A DNA stretch of 40,709 nt, taken from NCBI RefSeq assembly GCF_003049505.1, contig NZ_PYWN01000031.1, positions 1-40,709 of the forward strand. Reading direction: 5' to 3'. The translations under genes and the position numbers were made by a program. Positions 25,741-33,972 of this stretch are shown in pieces. Source of the DNA: Metasolibacillus meyeri. Lineage in GTDB: Bacteria > Bacillota > Bacilli > Bacillales_A > Planococcaceae. The notes beneath the pieces were generated by a model. It searched no databases, was not told where the DNA came from, and saw nothing but the letters and a program-made list of their open reading frames with translations. Position 1 is the stretch's first letter; each line of letters starts with the position of its first letter.

Positions 25741-28205
25741 TACACTACCACCTTTCTTTTCCCTAAAAGTCCGATACAGAATAATAAGCTACCACTAATC
25801 AACAAAATCATCGTGCCGTTGAAGACATTTACTTTTGAATCCCTTGCTAAAATTGATTTCCAGCCATCTACAACATGCCATGTATCGAAATAAACGAATG
25901 GATTGATATACATACCGTCCATGGCAATATAGTGGCTTGCTAAAAAGTAACCTACAACAACGACAATTATTGTCAGCACAATTGTCACATAATGGTTTTT
26001 CATCCATTTGCCAATCAAGCTAAACAAGCTATTTAAAAAGAAAATTTGAGCAAAAATTAACAGACTGCTTTTCAAAATCAGTGTAGATAAATTCTCAAAA
26101 TAAAAAGAAGCATCATCTATTATGGAATAGAAATAATCGTCATGGAGTCGATGCGTTGCATAGACTAAAATTGGATACTCAGCTTCACCCAAACCACCAA
26201 TGACAACGCTCACAAGGAAAATGAAAATAGCACTGATCAATAGTAAACTATAAGCGATTGCAAGATTATACAGCCATTTCGTTAAATAAATCGACGTAAC
26301 ACGAATCGGCTTCGTCGTTAAAAAATTGATGGATGGATTTGGCTGTCGTTCGTCAGCCATTGTTGCCCATAGCAAGAGCACAAAGACCGCTAGCACACAC
26401 TGCATGATGTTCCAATCTAAATATTTATAGATAGAAAACAAGCCACTATTTCCGTATTTCATATTTCTGTCTTGATAGAGATTTACGACCTCATCGTTAT
26501 GAAAAGTTTTATTTAGTTCATTAAAATTAGAAACCCAATGATTCCCAAGTGACCATTCTTTTATTCCTTTCTCCTCTAAAATATACCGTTGTTCCTCTGA
26601 TGCCATTATGGTTACATTCCATAGGCTACCGTCTAGGTCCTTATATGTTGGTGCCTCGAGTGACTTTAATAATTCTCGAAATTTTTCGGGAAAATCCTCT
26701 GCATGAATTTCGCCTTTTAAAATTTCTAACATATTGCAGATATAATTCAATTGTTCTACCATAGCTATATGAGGATTTTCCTCAGGGCTTTCTATTTCCT
26801 CCCCTGATTGTTGCTGCATCTCTATTTCTAACTCAAAATCCTCTTCAAGCATTTTCCAATGTGTACGATTTTCAACCGCGAAACTTTGGAAACCTTCAAT
26901 TGCTTTCAATGCTTTCATAGGCATTGCTTGAAATTGCTGATTCACTACAGCCACTGTACCGCCAATAATGCCAAACAGTAGAAGAAATGTGAAGAGAATA
27001 TGTCCCTTACGCTTCTTTTTCAAATGTTCAAATTGCAAAAGCTTCCACTTGTAGTACGGATGATACTGTTTTTTATTCATATGAAGAGCAGGCGTTCTAA
27101 ACGTTCCCCATTGCAATTTGATGAGTGGATAAGAAATAACCATACATAAAATAAGGAGAATGAACATCCCTACTAAATAGCTCATATAACGATTTGTCGC
27201 CAATAAATTTGCTTCGTACGAAACAAGTAAGTGTAAGGGGTTTGCCATATAAAAACCAAATCGCAATGAAAGAATATAAACAATCATAAATGGCACACTT
27301 ATGATTGCTAAAGTCATGCCTAAAGAACTGCGTTGCTTCAATAAGCATGTCGCTAAGATTAACAAAAGTGCCACGAAAATCCCCCAGCCAATTGGCAGGA
27401 AAACGAGCCACTTCCACACAGGAACCATGACAATCGTAGAACCCACCGCTACTGCTATTGGATAATAAATTGTATGAATATTACCGGTAATGAGTGGGAG
27501 TAATATTGATAATGAACTCGCTAGCACTATGTATAGGAGTGCAATTAGCAAAAAAGGAATGAAATAGCCATAATACACTGCTGTGGTAGATAATGAATTC
27601 ACTTTAAAAAAATCAAATAGTCGATTTTCTCTATCTGATAAATATTTATAGCAAAATATGAGCAAAAACAGAAAAGCAGTCACAGGGCTGAATAATAGCT
27701 GAAAGAGCTGCTTTGTAAATAATGCTGTATTATATGGTGTTACTTGTTCCGTATAAGGTAAATCATGCTTTATTAGCTGCGCCGCTTTACGCTGTTCAAT
27801 TTCCAATAATTTTTCGTTATTGTAGGGAATGTGAACAAGATTTACATAGTTATCATATTCGTTTATATAAGCTACATGCGCTGACGTAATCGCTAAATCA
27901 TTTGCCTTTAGCTTGCTTGAAATTTCCTTTAAATACTGTTCCTGTACTAAGAGGCTATCCAATGATTGACGTTGTTCCTCGGTTAGTCCAACGAGCCTTT
28001 CTTTGCTAAATGCTCTCCCGATCAAATGATCGACAGTGATTTTGCGACCTTTGAAAATTTCCTCTAGCTCTTGTTGGGTTGCTCCTGATTGATTGTAATG
28101 AATAATGAAGAGAGACGTGATTAGTAAAATGATGGCAAGTGGTAATAATAAAGTATATTTGCTTTTAGCAATCCCCTTTAAAATAAAATGAACTACTTCC
28201 TTCAT
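25740..28205 (-). CDS. Large ABC transporter permease
   Basis: This 821-residue membrane protein has an N-terminal helix (LLLPLAIILLITSLFII), an external domain of about 130 residues, and a bundle of roughly six helices (about 160-365). After a basic cytoplasmic segment (HLKKKRKG) comes another helix, a second external domain (about 425-610) and a C-terminal helix bundle. This duplicated layout is that of two fused permease halves, each with a large extracytoplasmic loop. No protease or peptide-cleaving motif was found. It is translationally coupled to the ATPase. The closest family is uncertain. Confidence 0.85.
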   Translation of the reverse strand: MKEVVHFILKGIAKSKYTLLLPLAIILLITSLFIIHYNQSGATQQELEEIFKGRKITVDHLIGRAFSKERLVGLTEEQRQSLDSLLVQEQYLKEISSKLKANDLAITSAHVAYINEYDNYVNLVHIPYNNEKLLEIEQRKAAQLIKHDLPYTEQVTPYNTALFTKQLFQLLFSPVTAFLFLLIFCYKYLSDRENRLFDFFKVNSLSTTAVYYGYFIPFLLIALLYIVLASSLSILLPLITGNIHTIYYPIAVAVGSTIVMVPVWKWLVFLPIGWGIFVALLLILATCLLKQRSSLGMTLAIISVPFMIVYILSLRFGFYMANPLHLLVSYEANLLATNRYMSYLVGMFILLILCMVISYPLIKLQWGTFRTPALHMNKKQYHPYYKWKLLQFEHLKKKRKGHILFTFLLLFGIIGGTVAVVNQQFQAMPMKALKAIEGFQSFAVENRTHWKMLEEDFELEIEMQQQSGEEIESPEENPHIAMVEQLNYICNMLEILKGEIHAEDFPEKFRELLKSLEAPTYKDLDGSLWNVTIMASEEQRYILEEKGIKEWSLGNHWVSNFNELNKTFHNDEVVNLYQDRNMKYGNSGLFSIYKYLDWNIMQCVLAVFVLLLWATMADERQPNPSINFLTTKPIRVTSIYLTKWLYNLAIAYSLLLISAIFIFLVSVVIGGLGEAEYPILVYATHRLHDDYFYSIIDDASFYFENLSTLILKSSLLIFAQIFFLNSLFSLIGKWMKNHYVTIVLTIIVVVVGYFLASHYIAMDGMYINPFVYFDTWHVVDGWKSILARDSKVNVFNGTMILLISGSLLFCIGLLGKRKVVV

Positions 28206-28255
28206 TTTTTACCCCCAAATTCCCCATTACTAATTTATTTTACTTTATAAAATTT

Positions 28256-28304
28256 CCCCTTTAAGCTAGATTGTTTGTTTCACAATTCCATATACTTAAA
28301 GGGG
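28256..28304 (-). terminator. Hairpin between secreted-protein gene and ABC permease
   Basis: CCCCTTTAAG (28256-28265) pairs perfectly with CTTAAAGGGG (28295-28304). The following minus-strand sequence, AAATTTTATAAAG, is a poor T tract, so it could act as a partial terminator or an mRNA stabiliser that sets the ratio of precursor to transporter. Confidence 0.5.
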
Positions 28305-28330
28305 ATGTTGGAAATTAGATATTTTTCAAA

Positions 28331-28901
28331 TTAATGATTCTCTAGCACATATGGATTTGCATGAGAACCTGTGTGAATATATCCATTAAAAATATATTTT
28401 CCGCCCCCATAACTTCCTCTATTATAAATATAGCCTGAATATGTTTTACCATTTCTAGTTTCAGTTACCCATATAGCTGATACGTTTGTTGGTTCTATTC
28501 TTGTAACAAAAATTTTATCTTCTGCTTGAGTTATTACTGGCTCTAAATTTTCAGCGGCTTGAACGCTTGAAAGAGTGGCTGGTGTACTTAACGTGAAGGC
28601 TGCGATTAAACTTAAACTTAACATTATCAATTGCGCCTTGGCGTAATTGCGTCCAGATTTTTTTCGAGCTCGCTCGAAAAACTCCTCTTCAAAATCTGTG
28701 ACATCCGCCGGAGGCTTAACTTGAATCAGCAAGATCTTTTGTATCGAAAGTGCAATGTCAGATATAGAGAGATTGAACTCTCTCTGATTGAAACATTTTT
28801 TAGTATTCATCTCGCTTACTTATGGAAGTGGTGAATCTCTATATCTGATGCTTCGCTTTCGATTTAAAGAAACCATGCTGAGTCAAGTTAAATTTTTTCA
28901 T
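28331..28901 (-). pseudogene. Small secreted protein gene split by a 257-bp inserted element
   Basis: The original start is the ATG at 28901 with GGAGG eight bases upstream, but its frame stops after 20 codons (TAG at 28839-28841) inside an inserted element. Deleting 28634-28890 plus one AATT copy gives ATGAAAAAATTGATAATG, restoring a 102-residue protein that begins MKKLIMLSLSLIAAFTLS with a signal peptide cleaved near SVQA-AE. The mature part of about 74 residues is rich in Tyr and Gly, without cysteines (SGYIYNRGSYGGGKYIF), and I recognise no family. A frame starting inside the element (ATG at 28810, poor SD) reads through into the signal peptide, so a 159-residue chimera is possible. It lies just upstream of the ABC permease/ATPase pair. 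Confidence 0.75.
28634..28890 (-). mobile_element. 257-bp hairpin-rich non-autonomous insertion element
   Basis: AATT flanks both sides (28630-28633, 28891-28894), as expected for a 4-bp target duplication. Inside is a long imperfect inverted repeat: 28717-28774 against 28834-28891, about 58 bases each with a 59-base spacer. Two further hairpins lie at 28661-28682 (TTTTTCGAG/CTCGAAAAA) and near 28629-28650 (CAATTGCGCC/GGCGTAATTG). No transposase is encoded. The ends are not a simple terminal inverted repeat pair, so the mobilising enzyme is unclear. Confidence 0.7.
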
Positions 28902-29092
28902 ATACTTTTCCTCCATACATTAGTAGTTTTACAAATAATTCAAGGTTTGTTTAGGTGATGAATATTGGCCAAAAATTCTCACAATTTAATTTTTACATAT
29001 AAATCCTTTTTTAACAATACATATTTGGTTTTTAAATTACAAATAGGATAAAATACCCATTTAAATTTCCATATTAAAAATTCAAACAAAAT

Positions 29093-29138
29093 AAAAAGCT
29101 ATAGGCAAAAGCCTGCGCAAGCATGCTTTTCCTACAGC
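29093..29138 (-). terminator. Terminator downstream of ccpC
   Basis: GCTATAGG (29098-29105) pairs with CCTACAGC (29131-29138) and AAAAGC (29107-29112) with GCTTTT (29125-29130); the minus strand continues TTTTTATTTT. From here back to 28915 is AT-rich sequence in which I see no gene; it should hold the promoter of the secreted-protein gene. Confidence 0.88.
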
Positions 29139-29141
29139 CCT

Positions 29142-30029
29142 CTATTTATACTCATATAAACATCTCGCACGATCCTGTACAAGCTCTACAAACGCATTGA
29201 CTTGGCGCAGTTCAAATGAAGATTCGTAACCGATTAGCCATGTATCGCGTGTTAAACCTAAATCGTTTTCCGTATTTGTTAATGGAATTTTATTCATATG
29301 CTCCGCACCATTTAATGTAATGGATGGCAATATCGCATAGCCAATGCCATTCATCACCATCTGCTTGCATGTTTCAATTTGATCTACGACAATTTGGTGA
29401 CGTGGATTGGAATGAAAATGGCGCTGCCACCATTGCTGAATTTCCTGATAATAATTTGAATCACTTTTAAATTGAATAAATGGACGTGCTGTCGTTTCAA
29501 TTTCCTGTAAATTCGTAATTTCTGTATCAACAAAATACATCATATCACGGAATAAATGCAGCTTCTTGCCTTTCCAATCGACCTGTCCGCGCACGATGCC
29601 AACATGTGCCTCGCCTTCATAAAGTGCCTTGACAATTTCTGAGCTCCAGCCTGTCATTAACGAAATTTTCGCATCAGGATATTGCGTAACAAAATCCTTT
29701 AACACTTTCGGCAGCCAATTTTGTCCAACAATCGACGCGCAAGCAATTTTCAACGTACCATGTACTTTCGAGTTAAGCGCTTGAATCGTTTCAAAAATTT
29801 CCTCACGCTTTACTATCGCGTCAATCGCATACTGGATAACTAGTTCTCCAGCAGGTGTTGGTGATAAGCCTTTCGGGGAACGTAAAAATAACTGTGTACC
29901 CCAATCCTTTTCAATTGATTGAAGCCTTTGAGATAATGCAGGTTGCGTTAAAAATAAGCGCTCCGCTGCCTTTCTCATATTGCGCTCCTCTGCTAATATT
30001 TTAATAATTTCAGCCTCTGTTGCCGTCAT
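29142..30029 (-). CDS. ccpC: LysR-family regulator, CcpC (citrate-cycle control)
   Basis: This 295-residue LysR regulator has an N-terminal winged helix-turn-helix (AERLFLTQPALSQRLQSIEKDWGTQLFLR) and a periplasmic-binding-like effector domain. Close resemblance to B. subtilis CcpC is seen throughout (ASIVGQNWLPKVLKDFV, VDQIETCKQMVMNGIGYAILPS). In B. subtilis it represses citB and citZ with citrate as effector, and ccpC follows the darB (ykuL) gene, as here. The ATG at 30029 has GGGGTGAA upstream; a TTG one codon earlier is the alternative. Confidence 0.9.
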   Translation of the reverse strand: MTATEAEIIKILAEERNMRKAAERLFLTQPALSQRLQSIEKDWGTQLFLRSPKGLSPTPAGELVIQYAIDAIVKREEIFETIQALNSKVHGTLKIACASIVGQNWLPKVLKDFVTQYPDAKISLMTGWSSEIVKALYEGEAHVGIVRGQVDWKGKKLHLFRDMMYFVDTEITNLQEIETTARPFIQFKSDSNYYQEIQQWWQRHFHSNPRHQIVVDQIETCKQMVMNGIGYAILPSITLNGAEHMNKIPLTNTENDLGLTRDTWLIGYESSFELRQVNAFVELVQDRARCLYEYK

Positions 30030-30095
30030 CAATTCACCCCACTCATCAAAAAGCTGCCAGAAAGTTTTACACCTCCTAACAGCCTCTGCGTTTAC

Positions 30096-30539
30096 CTAGA
30101 ATTCATTTGAATAAATATGTTTTTTTAGCTGTTTTAAAATGACTCGACGTGTCATAATACCTGCAAAGGTTCCATCTTCCTCTATCACACAAAGGAAAGC
30201 ATGGTTAATAACTAAATCTAAAGCTCGTCGAAACGTATCAGTTATTTTTAAATAAGCTACCTCTTGATCCATCACATCTTCCACTTTAATTGAGGCAAGC
30301 CGATCATATTCAATACGCTCTAATCCTAATATTTCTTCTGTAATCATCTTTGTGCTCAGTAAGCCTTGTAGACGATACTTCACATCTAATACTGGTACGG
30401 ACGAATAACCTGTCTTCGTCAAAACTAACAAGGCATGCTCTGCATTATTGCCACTTTGAACATGTGCAACCTTTTCAGCTGAAATAACTAACTCGGCTAT
30501 TGGCATGTCAAGTATAGCTTTATTGTTTAATGAAATCAT
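30096..30539 (-). CDS. darB: Paired-CBS-domain protein, DarB/CbpB-like (c-di-AMP receptor)
   Basis: This 147-residue protein consists of two CBS domains. It aligns well with B. subtilis DarB (YkuL): KVAHVQSGNNAEHALLVLTKTGYSSVPVLD, GLERIEYDRL and TRRVILKQLKKHI are nearly unchanged. DarB binds c-di-AMP and, when free, interacts with Rel and pyruvate carboxylase (family knowledge). The frame is open to 30608, but ATG at 30539 has AAAAGGAG upstream and gives the family N-terminus MISLNNK. It sits just upstream of ccpC, the order found in B. subtilis. Confidence 0.9.
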   Translation of the reverse strand: MISLNNKAILDMPIAELVISAEKVAHVQSGNNAEHALLVLTKTGYSSVPVLDVKYRLQGLLSTKMITEEILGLERIEYDRLASIKVEDVMDQEVAYLKITDTFRRALDLVINHAFLCVIEEDGTFAGIMTRRVILKQLKKHIYSNEF

Positions 30540-30685
30540 GACATCATAACTCCTTTTTGCGTTCTTTCTCCAGAATCGCACCCTTACTACTATCATATCA
30601 TACTTCAATTCAATATGACTATGTGAAGGGCGGAGAAGTTCCCATGAAAAAAATAGAAGCTACCAGAAAACATGCTTGTGCAAGG

Positions 30686-30819
30686 TTTCCGAAGGCTTCT
30701 AACATTAAACTTGAAATATTTTGCACCTTAAACAATCTACCATATAATGGATTACATCTTATCGGTATTGTGAATTGTGCTTGTCTAATTCACAATACCG
30801 ATGAAGCTTCACTCGGAAA
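30686..30819. other. Nested inverted-repeat structure, possible structured RNA or MITE
   Basis: TTTCCGA (30686-30692) pairs with TCGGAAA (30813-30819), GCTTC (30695-30699) with GAAGC (30803-30807), and a perfect 16-bp stem (30761-30776 / 30787-30802, ten-base loop) stacks inside. No T tract follows on either strand. A 61-codon frame (30644-30829, plus) covers it; GGCGGAG lies before its ATG, but coding is doubtful. It lies in the gap between darB and the small membrane protein gene. Confidence 0.5.
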
Positions 30820-30858
30820 GACGAAATAAAGGATAGTTTTTACTTTCTAGACAACTTC

Positions 30859-31098
30859 CTAATAGCTTGTCGTTGCCCAGTAATAAAAAATAATAATTCC
30901 TAAAAATAAGTTCATAATAAAATACATGATGATAATTGGATTTAAAAGAAATGGATGATCTTTAATTGCTTCATGGATTGGTGCATCTTCCGTGCTCGCC
31001 TGTCTTTCTGTTTCTTTTGCTACGCGTACCGTCACATAATAGCTCCATGCCAGTAATAGTACACCAGTAAAAATAGCTGGATAAAGCCATATCCCCAA
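30859..31098 (-). CDS. Small two-helix membrane protein, function unknown
   Basis: This 79-residue protein has two hydrophobic helices (YPAIFTGVLLLAWSYYV and PIIIMYFIMNLFLGIIIFYYW) joined by a charged loop. The frame opens at an ATG (31116), but AAAGGAG lies within the first codons after that ATG, eight bases before a TTG at 31098; I take the TTG as start. No family recognised. It is a monocistronic leftward gene between fadH and darB. Confidence 0.7.
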   Translation of the reverse strand: MGIWLYPAIFTGVLLLAWSYYVTVRVAKETERQASTEDAPIHEAIKDHPFLLNPIIIMYFIMNLFLGIIIFYYWATTSY

Positions 31099-31187
31099 CA
31101 AAAACACTCCTTTCATTTTTGTTAGTATGTGCTACTCCAGCTGAAGTTTATTCAAATTTATTATTAGATCTAAAGTAATGATTTATA

Positions 31188-31955
31188 CTAAAATGGGAAT
31201 TGATTTAGCCATGCGCCGCCATCTAATGTTACACATTCACCATTCATATACGTAGCTTTATCAGATAAAATAAATGTTGCTAAATTGGCAATTTCCTCTG
31301 GTGTGCCAAGACGTTTTAATGGCACAGATTCAATTGTACGACGCGCTTGTTCCTCTGATTCCCATAGCTTATCCGCTCCACCTGTTCGCTCAATCGGTCC
31401 TGGTGCAATCGCATTCACACGAATTCCATACTGTCCACCCCATTCAACAGCTAATGAGCGCGTTAACGATAAGACACCTGCTTTTGCGGCAGCTGAATGA
31501 ACGACACCTGCACCTGCACCCCACGCATATGTCGCTACCATATTTAAAATGGAGCCTTTTATATTGTTTTCAATCCAATAACGTCCTAGCTCTGAAGAAC
31601 AGTAAAACGTACCATTTAATACAATGTCAATTACAGCTTTCCAGCCATTTGGTGATAATTTTTCTGCATGTACTAAAAAATTACCTGCCGCATTATTTAC
31701 TAAGCCGTCCACTTGCCCAAACTTTTCAATAGCAAAAGCAAGCATCGCTTTTACATGCTCAGGTTCACGCACATCCATTTGAAATGTTTCGACCCCTTCA
31801 CCATATGCTACAATTTCCTCTTTTGCTTTTGCCAAGCGCTCCAAATCGCGCCCTGTAATAACAACATTTGCTCCTTCTTGTACAAATTGCTTTGCCATCG
31901 CTAACCCCATCCCACTAGAGCCACCTGTAATAATCATTGTTTTTTGCTGTAACAT
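31188..31955 (-). CDS. fadH: 2,4-dienoyl-CoA reductase FadH (SDR family)
   Basis: This 255-residue short-chain dehydrogenase reduces dienoyl-CoA intermediates during degradation of unsaturated fatty acids. It has the cofactor loop ITGGSSGMG, LVNNAAGNF and the segment HSAAAKAGV, in which the classical Tyr-x3-Lys is replaced by Ser-x3-Lys, as in dienoyl-CoA reductases. The C-terminal NAIAPGPI and LDGGAWL are typical. ATG at 31955 follows AAGGGGG; the frame runs up to 31994 without support. Resemblance to B. subtilis YkuF is strong. A FadR-type operator lies just upstream. Confidence 0.9.
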   Translation of the reverse strand: MLQQKTMIITGGSSGMGLAMAKQFVQEGANVVITGRDLERLAKAKEEIVAYGEGVETFQMDVREPEHVKAMLAFAIEKFGQVDGLVNNAAGNFLVHAEKLSPNGWKAVIDIVLNGTFYCSSELGRYWIENNIKGSILNMVATYAWGAGAGVVHSAAAKAGVLSLTRSLAVEWGGQYGIRVNAIAPGPIERTGGADKLWESEEQARRTIESVPLKRLGTPEEIANLATFILSDKATYMNGECVTLDGGAWLNQFPF

Positions 31956-31979
31956 ACATAATCCCCCTTGTAAAAATAG

Positions 31980-31997
31980 TGAATGAACTGCCATTCA
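31980..31997 (-). promoter_or_regulatory. Candidate FadR operator upstream of fadH
   Basis: TGAATGA-ACTG-CCATTCA is an 18-base near-palindrome matching the B. subtilis FadR consensus TGAATGA-N4-TCATTCA with one mismatch in the arms. It lies 25-42 bases before the fadH ATG. In B. subtilis fadH is a FadR target, released by long-chain acyl-CoA (family knowledge). The gap from 31998 to 32116 shows no other feature. Confidence 0.75.
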
Positions 31998-32116
31998 TTT
32001 TTAGGCATAACCAAAACTTCCTTAGCTACACTTATTTATATATTACTATGAGTAAAGCTAAAAATATACTGCAAATTAAAAGAGGAAGATACATCTACTA
32101 AAAAGAGAAGCTAACG

Positions 32117-32276
32117 GGTGGTTTCAAAATTACTAGTTCAAAAGGAACAATTCGCTCAACCAATTGCCAAATTCGCTCAGCGAACAAGTGAATTCGCTCA
32201 ACCAATACCTGCTTTCGCACGTTAAACATTAAAATTTGCCCAAAATAGGGGACTGGTACCTTTTCGGTCAGCCCCC
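32117..32276 (-). repeat. Dispersed intergenic element, copy B (exact 21-bp internal period)
   Basis: On the minus strand the order is GGGGGCTG hairpin, then units with core TTGAGCGAATT, TTTTGAACTAG, AATTTT and ACCACC. The GCTC/GCAC cores fall at 32154, 32175, 32196 and 32217, exactly 21 bases apart. It matches copy A (5382-5546) in layout and sequence and starts eleven bases after the stop of the GGDEF-EAL gene. Confidence 0.8.
32241..32276 (-). terminator. Terminator of the ppx-ppk-GGDEF/EAL cluster
   Basis: On the minus strand GGGGGCTG (32276-32269) pairs with CAGTCCCC (32255-32248) including one G-U pair, followed by TATTTTG. It forms the first part of repeat copy B. Confidence 0.65.
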
Positions 32277-32286
32277 TTTACTTATG

Positions 32287-33930
32287 TTAATGAAAGTATT
32301 GCTCCACAATTTGATTGGCTGGTAATGGGCGATTGTATAGGTAACCTTGCACCTTTTGACAATTATTTTCCCTTAAAAACTGCTCCTGTGCAGTTTCCTC
32401 AACACCTTCTGCAATGACCTCTAAACCAAGATTTTGCGCTAGTAAAATAATCGTTTCAACAATCGCTTTATTTTTTCTATCCTTTTCAATATCTGTAATA
32501 AAGGACTGGTCAATTTTTATAATATCGATTGGATATTCCTTTAAATAGCTAAGCGATGAATAGCCTGTACCAAAATCATCTACCGACACATATACACCAA
32601 TTTCTTTTAAGCGGCTTAAAATAGAGGTTGTTTCATGTAAATTTGTCATAGAGCTTTCTGTAATTTCAAGCTCCAAATACTTTGGCTCAACCTTGTATTG
32701 TTGTAATAAAGCTGAAATACGTTTTACAAAGTCCTTTTGTTTGAATTGCTTTGGGGATATATTGACTGCGATGCGTACAGGTTTAAAGCCGTACTCTCTC
32801 CACTCTTTTTGATATTGGCAGACGCGCTCTAGCACCCACTCACCAATGCTAATAATCAGACCTGAAGATTCAGCGATTGGTATAAATTGCGCAGGCGAAA
32901 CCATGCCAAACTTTCTATTTTCCCAGCGTATCAGTGCCTCGAAGCTGTCAATTTTATTTGTTTCTAAATTGACCTGTGGCTGAAAATAAATCATAAACTC
33001 CTTTAGCTCGATTGCTCTATGCAAATGTGCTTCCATTAGAGCCTCATTAGGGAAATAATGTTTTAGTTCCTCCCTGTAATAGCAATAATGCCCTCTACCA
33101 TTATTTTTTATATAAAATAATGCTTGGTCTGCTTGATGTAACAAATTGTCTAAATCTCTTTCTTCAATTGTTGACAAGGCAATCCCTACTGAAGCACTAA
33201 CAAAATATTCTTGGTTGTCTACTATGAATGGTTCTTGCAGACTTTGTAAAATATTGTATGCTAACGTCTCTACCTCTTCCAATGCCTCATAATGGAAAAT
33301 GATAACAAATTCATCTCCATTATGCCGAAATACCTCACAATACTCGCTACGCAAGCTTCTGAACCTTTCACTTACCTCAAATAATAATCGATCTGAACGT
33401 TGTTTGCCCAAGGATTCGTTAAACTTTTTAAAGCGGTCTAAATCCACAAGTAACAGTGCAACATTTGATGTTTTTTCAAAGTTGTCATGGTCTGTCCATT
33501 GTTTATTTAATGCTCGTCGATTGTAAAGCTCTGTTAATTCATCGTAATAGGCTGAGCTCATAATATGCAAACGTTGATTATCAATGATTGGCGATGTCAG
33601 TAAAGAGCGCATAATGATGACCGTATACTCCTTGCCTTGCTCCATCATTGTTTGTAATACAACGGCGATTTCAACATCATCAATTTTAATTCTTTTCGTT
33701 TCTTGATCATTTTGTAAAATAAATTGCTTTACTTCTGACCAATTTATTTGATGAAAAAACTGTCCTGCATCCATTCCCTCTTCGAATGAGCAATTAAATA
33801 AATGGACCGCTTTACAATTGGCATGCTGCACAACATATTTTTGTTCAACATACTGTAAAACGACAATTGCATCAAATGGATTTAATTGAATAATTTTTTC
33901 AAATAAATTGTTCACATTATGCTTTATCAT
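32287..33930 (-). CDS. GGDEF-EAL cyclic-di-GMP turnover protein
   Basis: This 547-residue cytoplasmic protein has an N-terminal PAS-like sensor region (about 1-115), a GGDEF domain whose motif reads NGDEF (RHNGDEFVII, first Gly replaced), and an EAL domain with intact key segments: FEALIRW, NISPKQF, DDFGTGYSSLSYL and AEGVEE. Phosphodiesterase activity is therefore likely, while cyclase activity is doubtful. No membrane helix is seen. ATG at 33930 follows GGAGGA at 12 bases; the frame opens earlier without support. It follows ppk at 42 bases, suggesting co-transcription with polyphosphate genes. Confidence 0.9.
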   Translation of the reverse strand: MIKHNVNNLFEKIIQLNPFDAIVVLQYVEQKYVVQHANCKAVHLFNCSFEEGMDAGQFFHQINWSEVKQFILQNDQETKRIKIDDVEIAVVLQTMMEQGKEYTVIIMRSLLTSPIIDNQRLHIMSSAYYDELTELYNRRALNKQWTDHDNFEKTSNVALLLVDLDRFKKFNESLGKQRSDRLLFEVSERFRSLRSEYCEVFRHNGDEFVIIFHYEALEEVETLAYNILQSLQEPFIVDNQEYFVSASVGIALSTIEERDLDNLLHQADQALFYIKNNGRGHYCYYREELKHYFPNEALMEAHLHRAIELKEFMIYFQPQVNLETNKIDSFEALIRWENRKFGMVSPAQFIPIAESSGLIISIGEWVLERVCQYQKEWREYGFKPVRIAVNISPKQFKQKDFVKRISALLQQYKVEPKYLELEITESSMTNLHETTSILSRLKEIGVYVSVDDFGTGYSSLSYLKEYPIDIIKIDQSFITDIEKDRKNKAIVETIILLAQNLGLEVIAEGVEETAQEQFLRENNCQKVQGYLYNRPLPANQIVEQYFH

Positions 33931-33972
33931 GTTGTTATCGAATCCTCCAGCCAAATGTTATTTCGCGTTTGC

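Noticed and set aside
28331-28810. Lactococcin 972-like bacteriocin
   Set aside because: The layout (precursor, large permease, ATPase) is suggestive, but the mature sequence does not match that family by eye, so no name is given.
28631-28834. Rightward 67-residue frame
   Set aside because: It lies entirely within the inserted hairpin element and its borders, with no SD or recognisable protein features.
30644-30829. 61-residue protein-coding gene
   Set aside because: There is an SD-like GGCGGAG, but most of the frame is nested inverted repeats and the peptide has no recognisable features; kept only as part of the structural finding.
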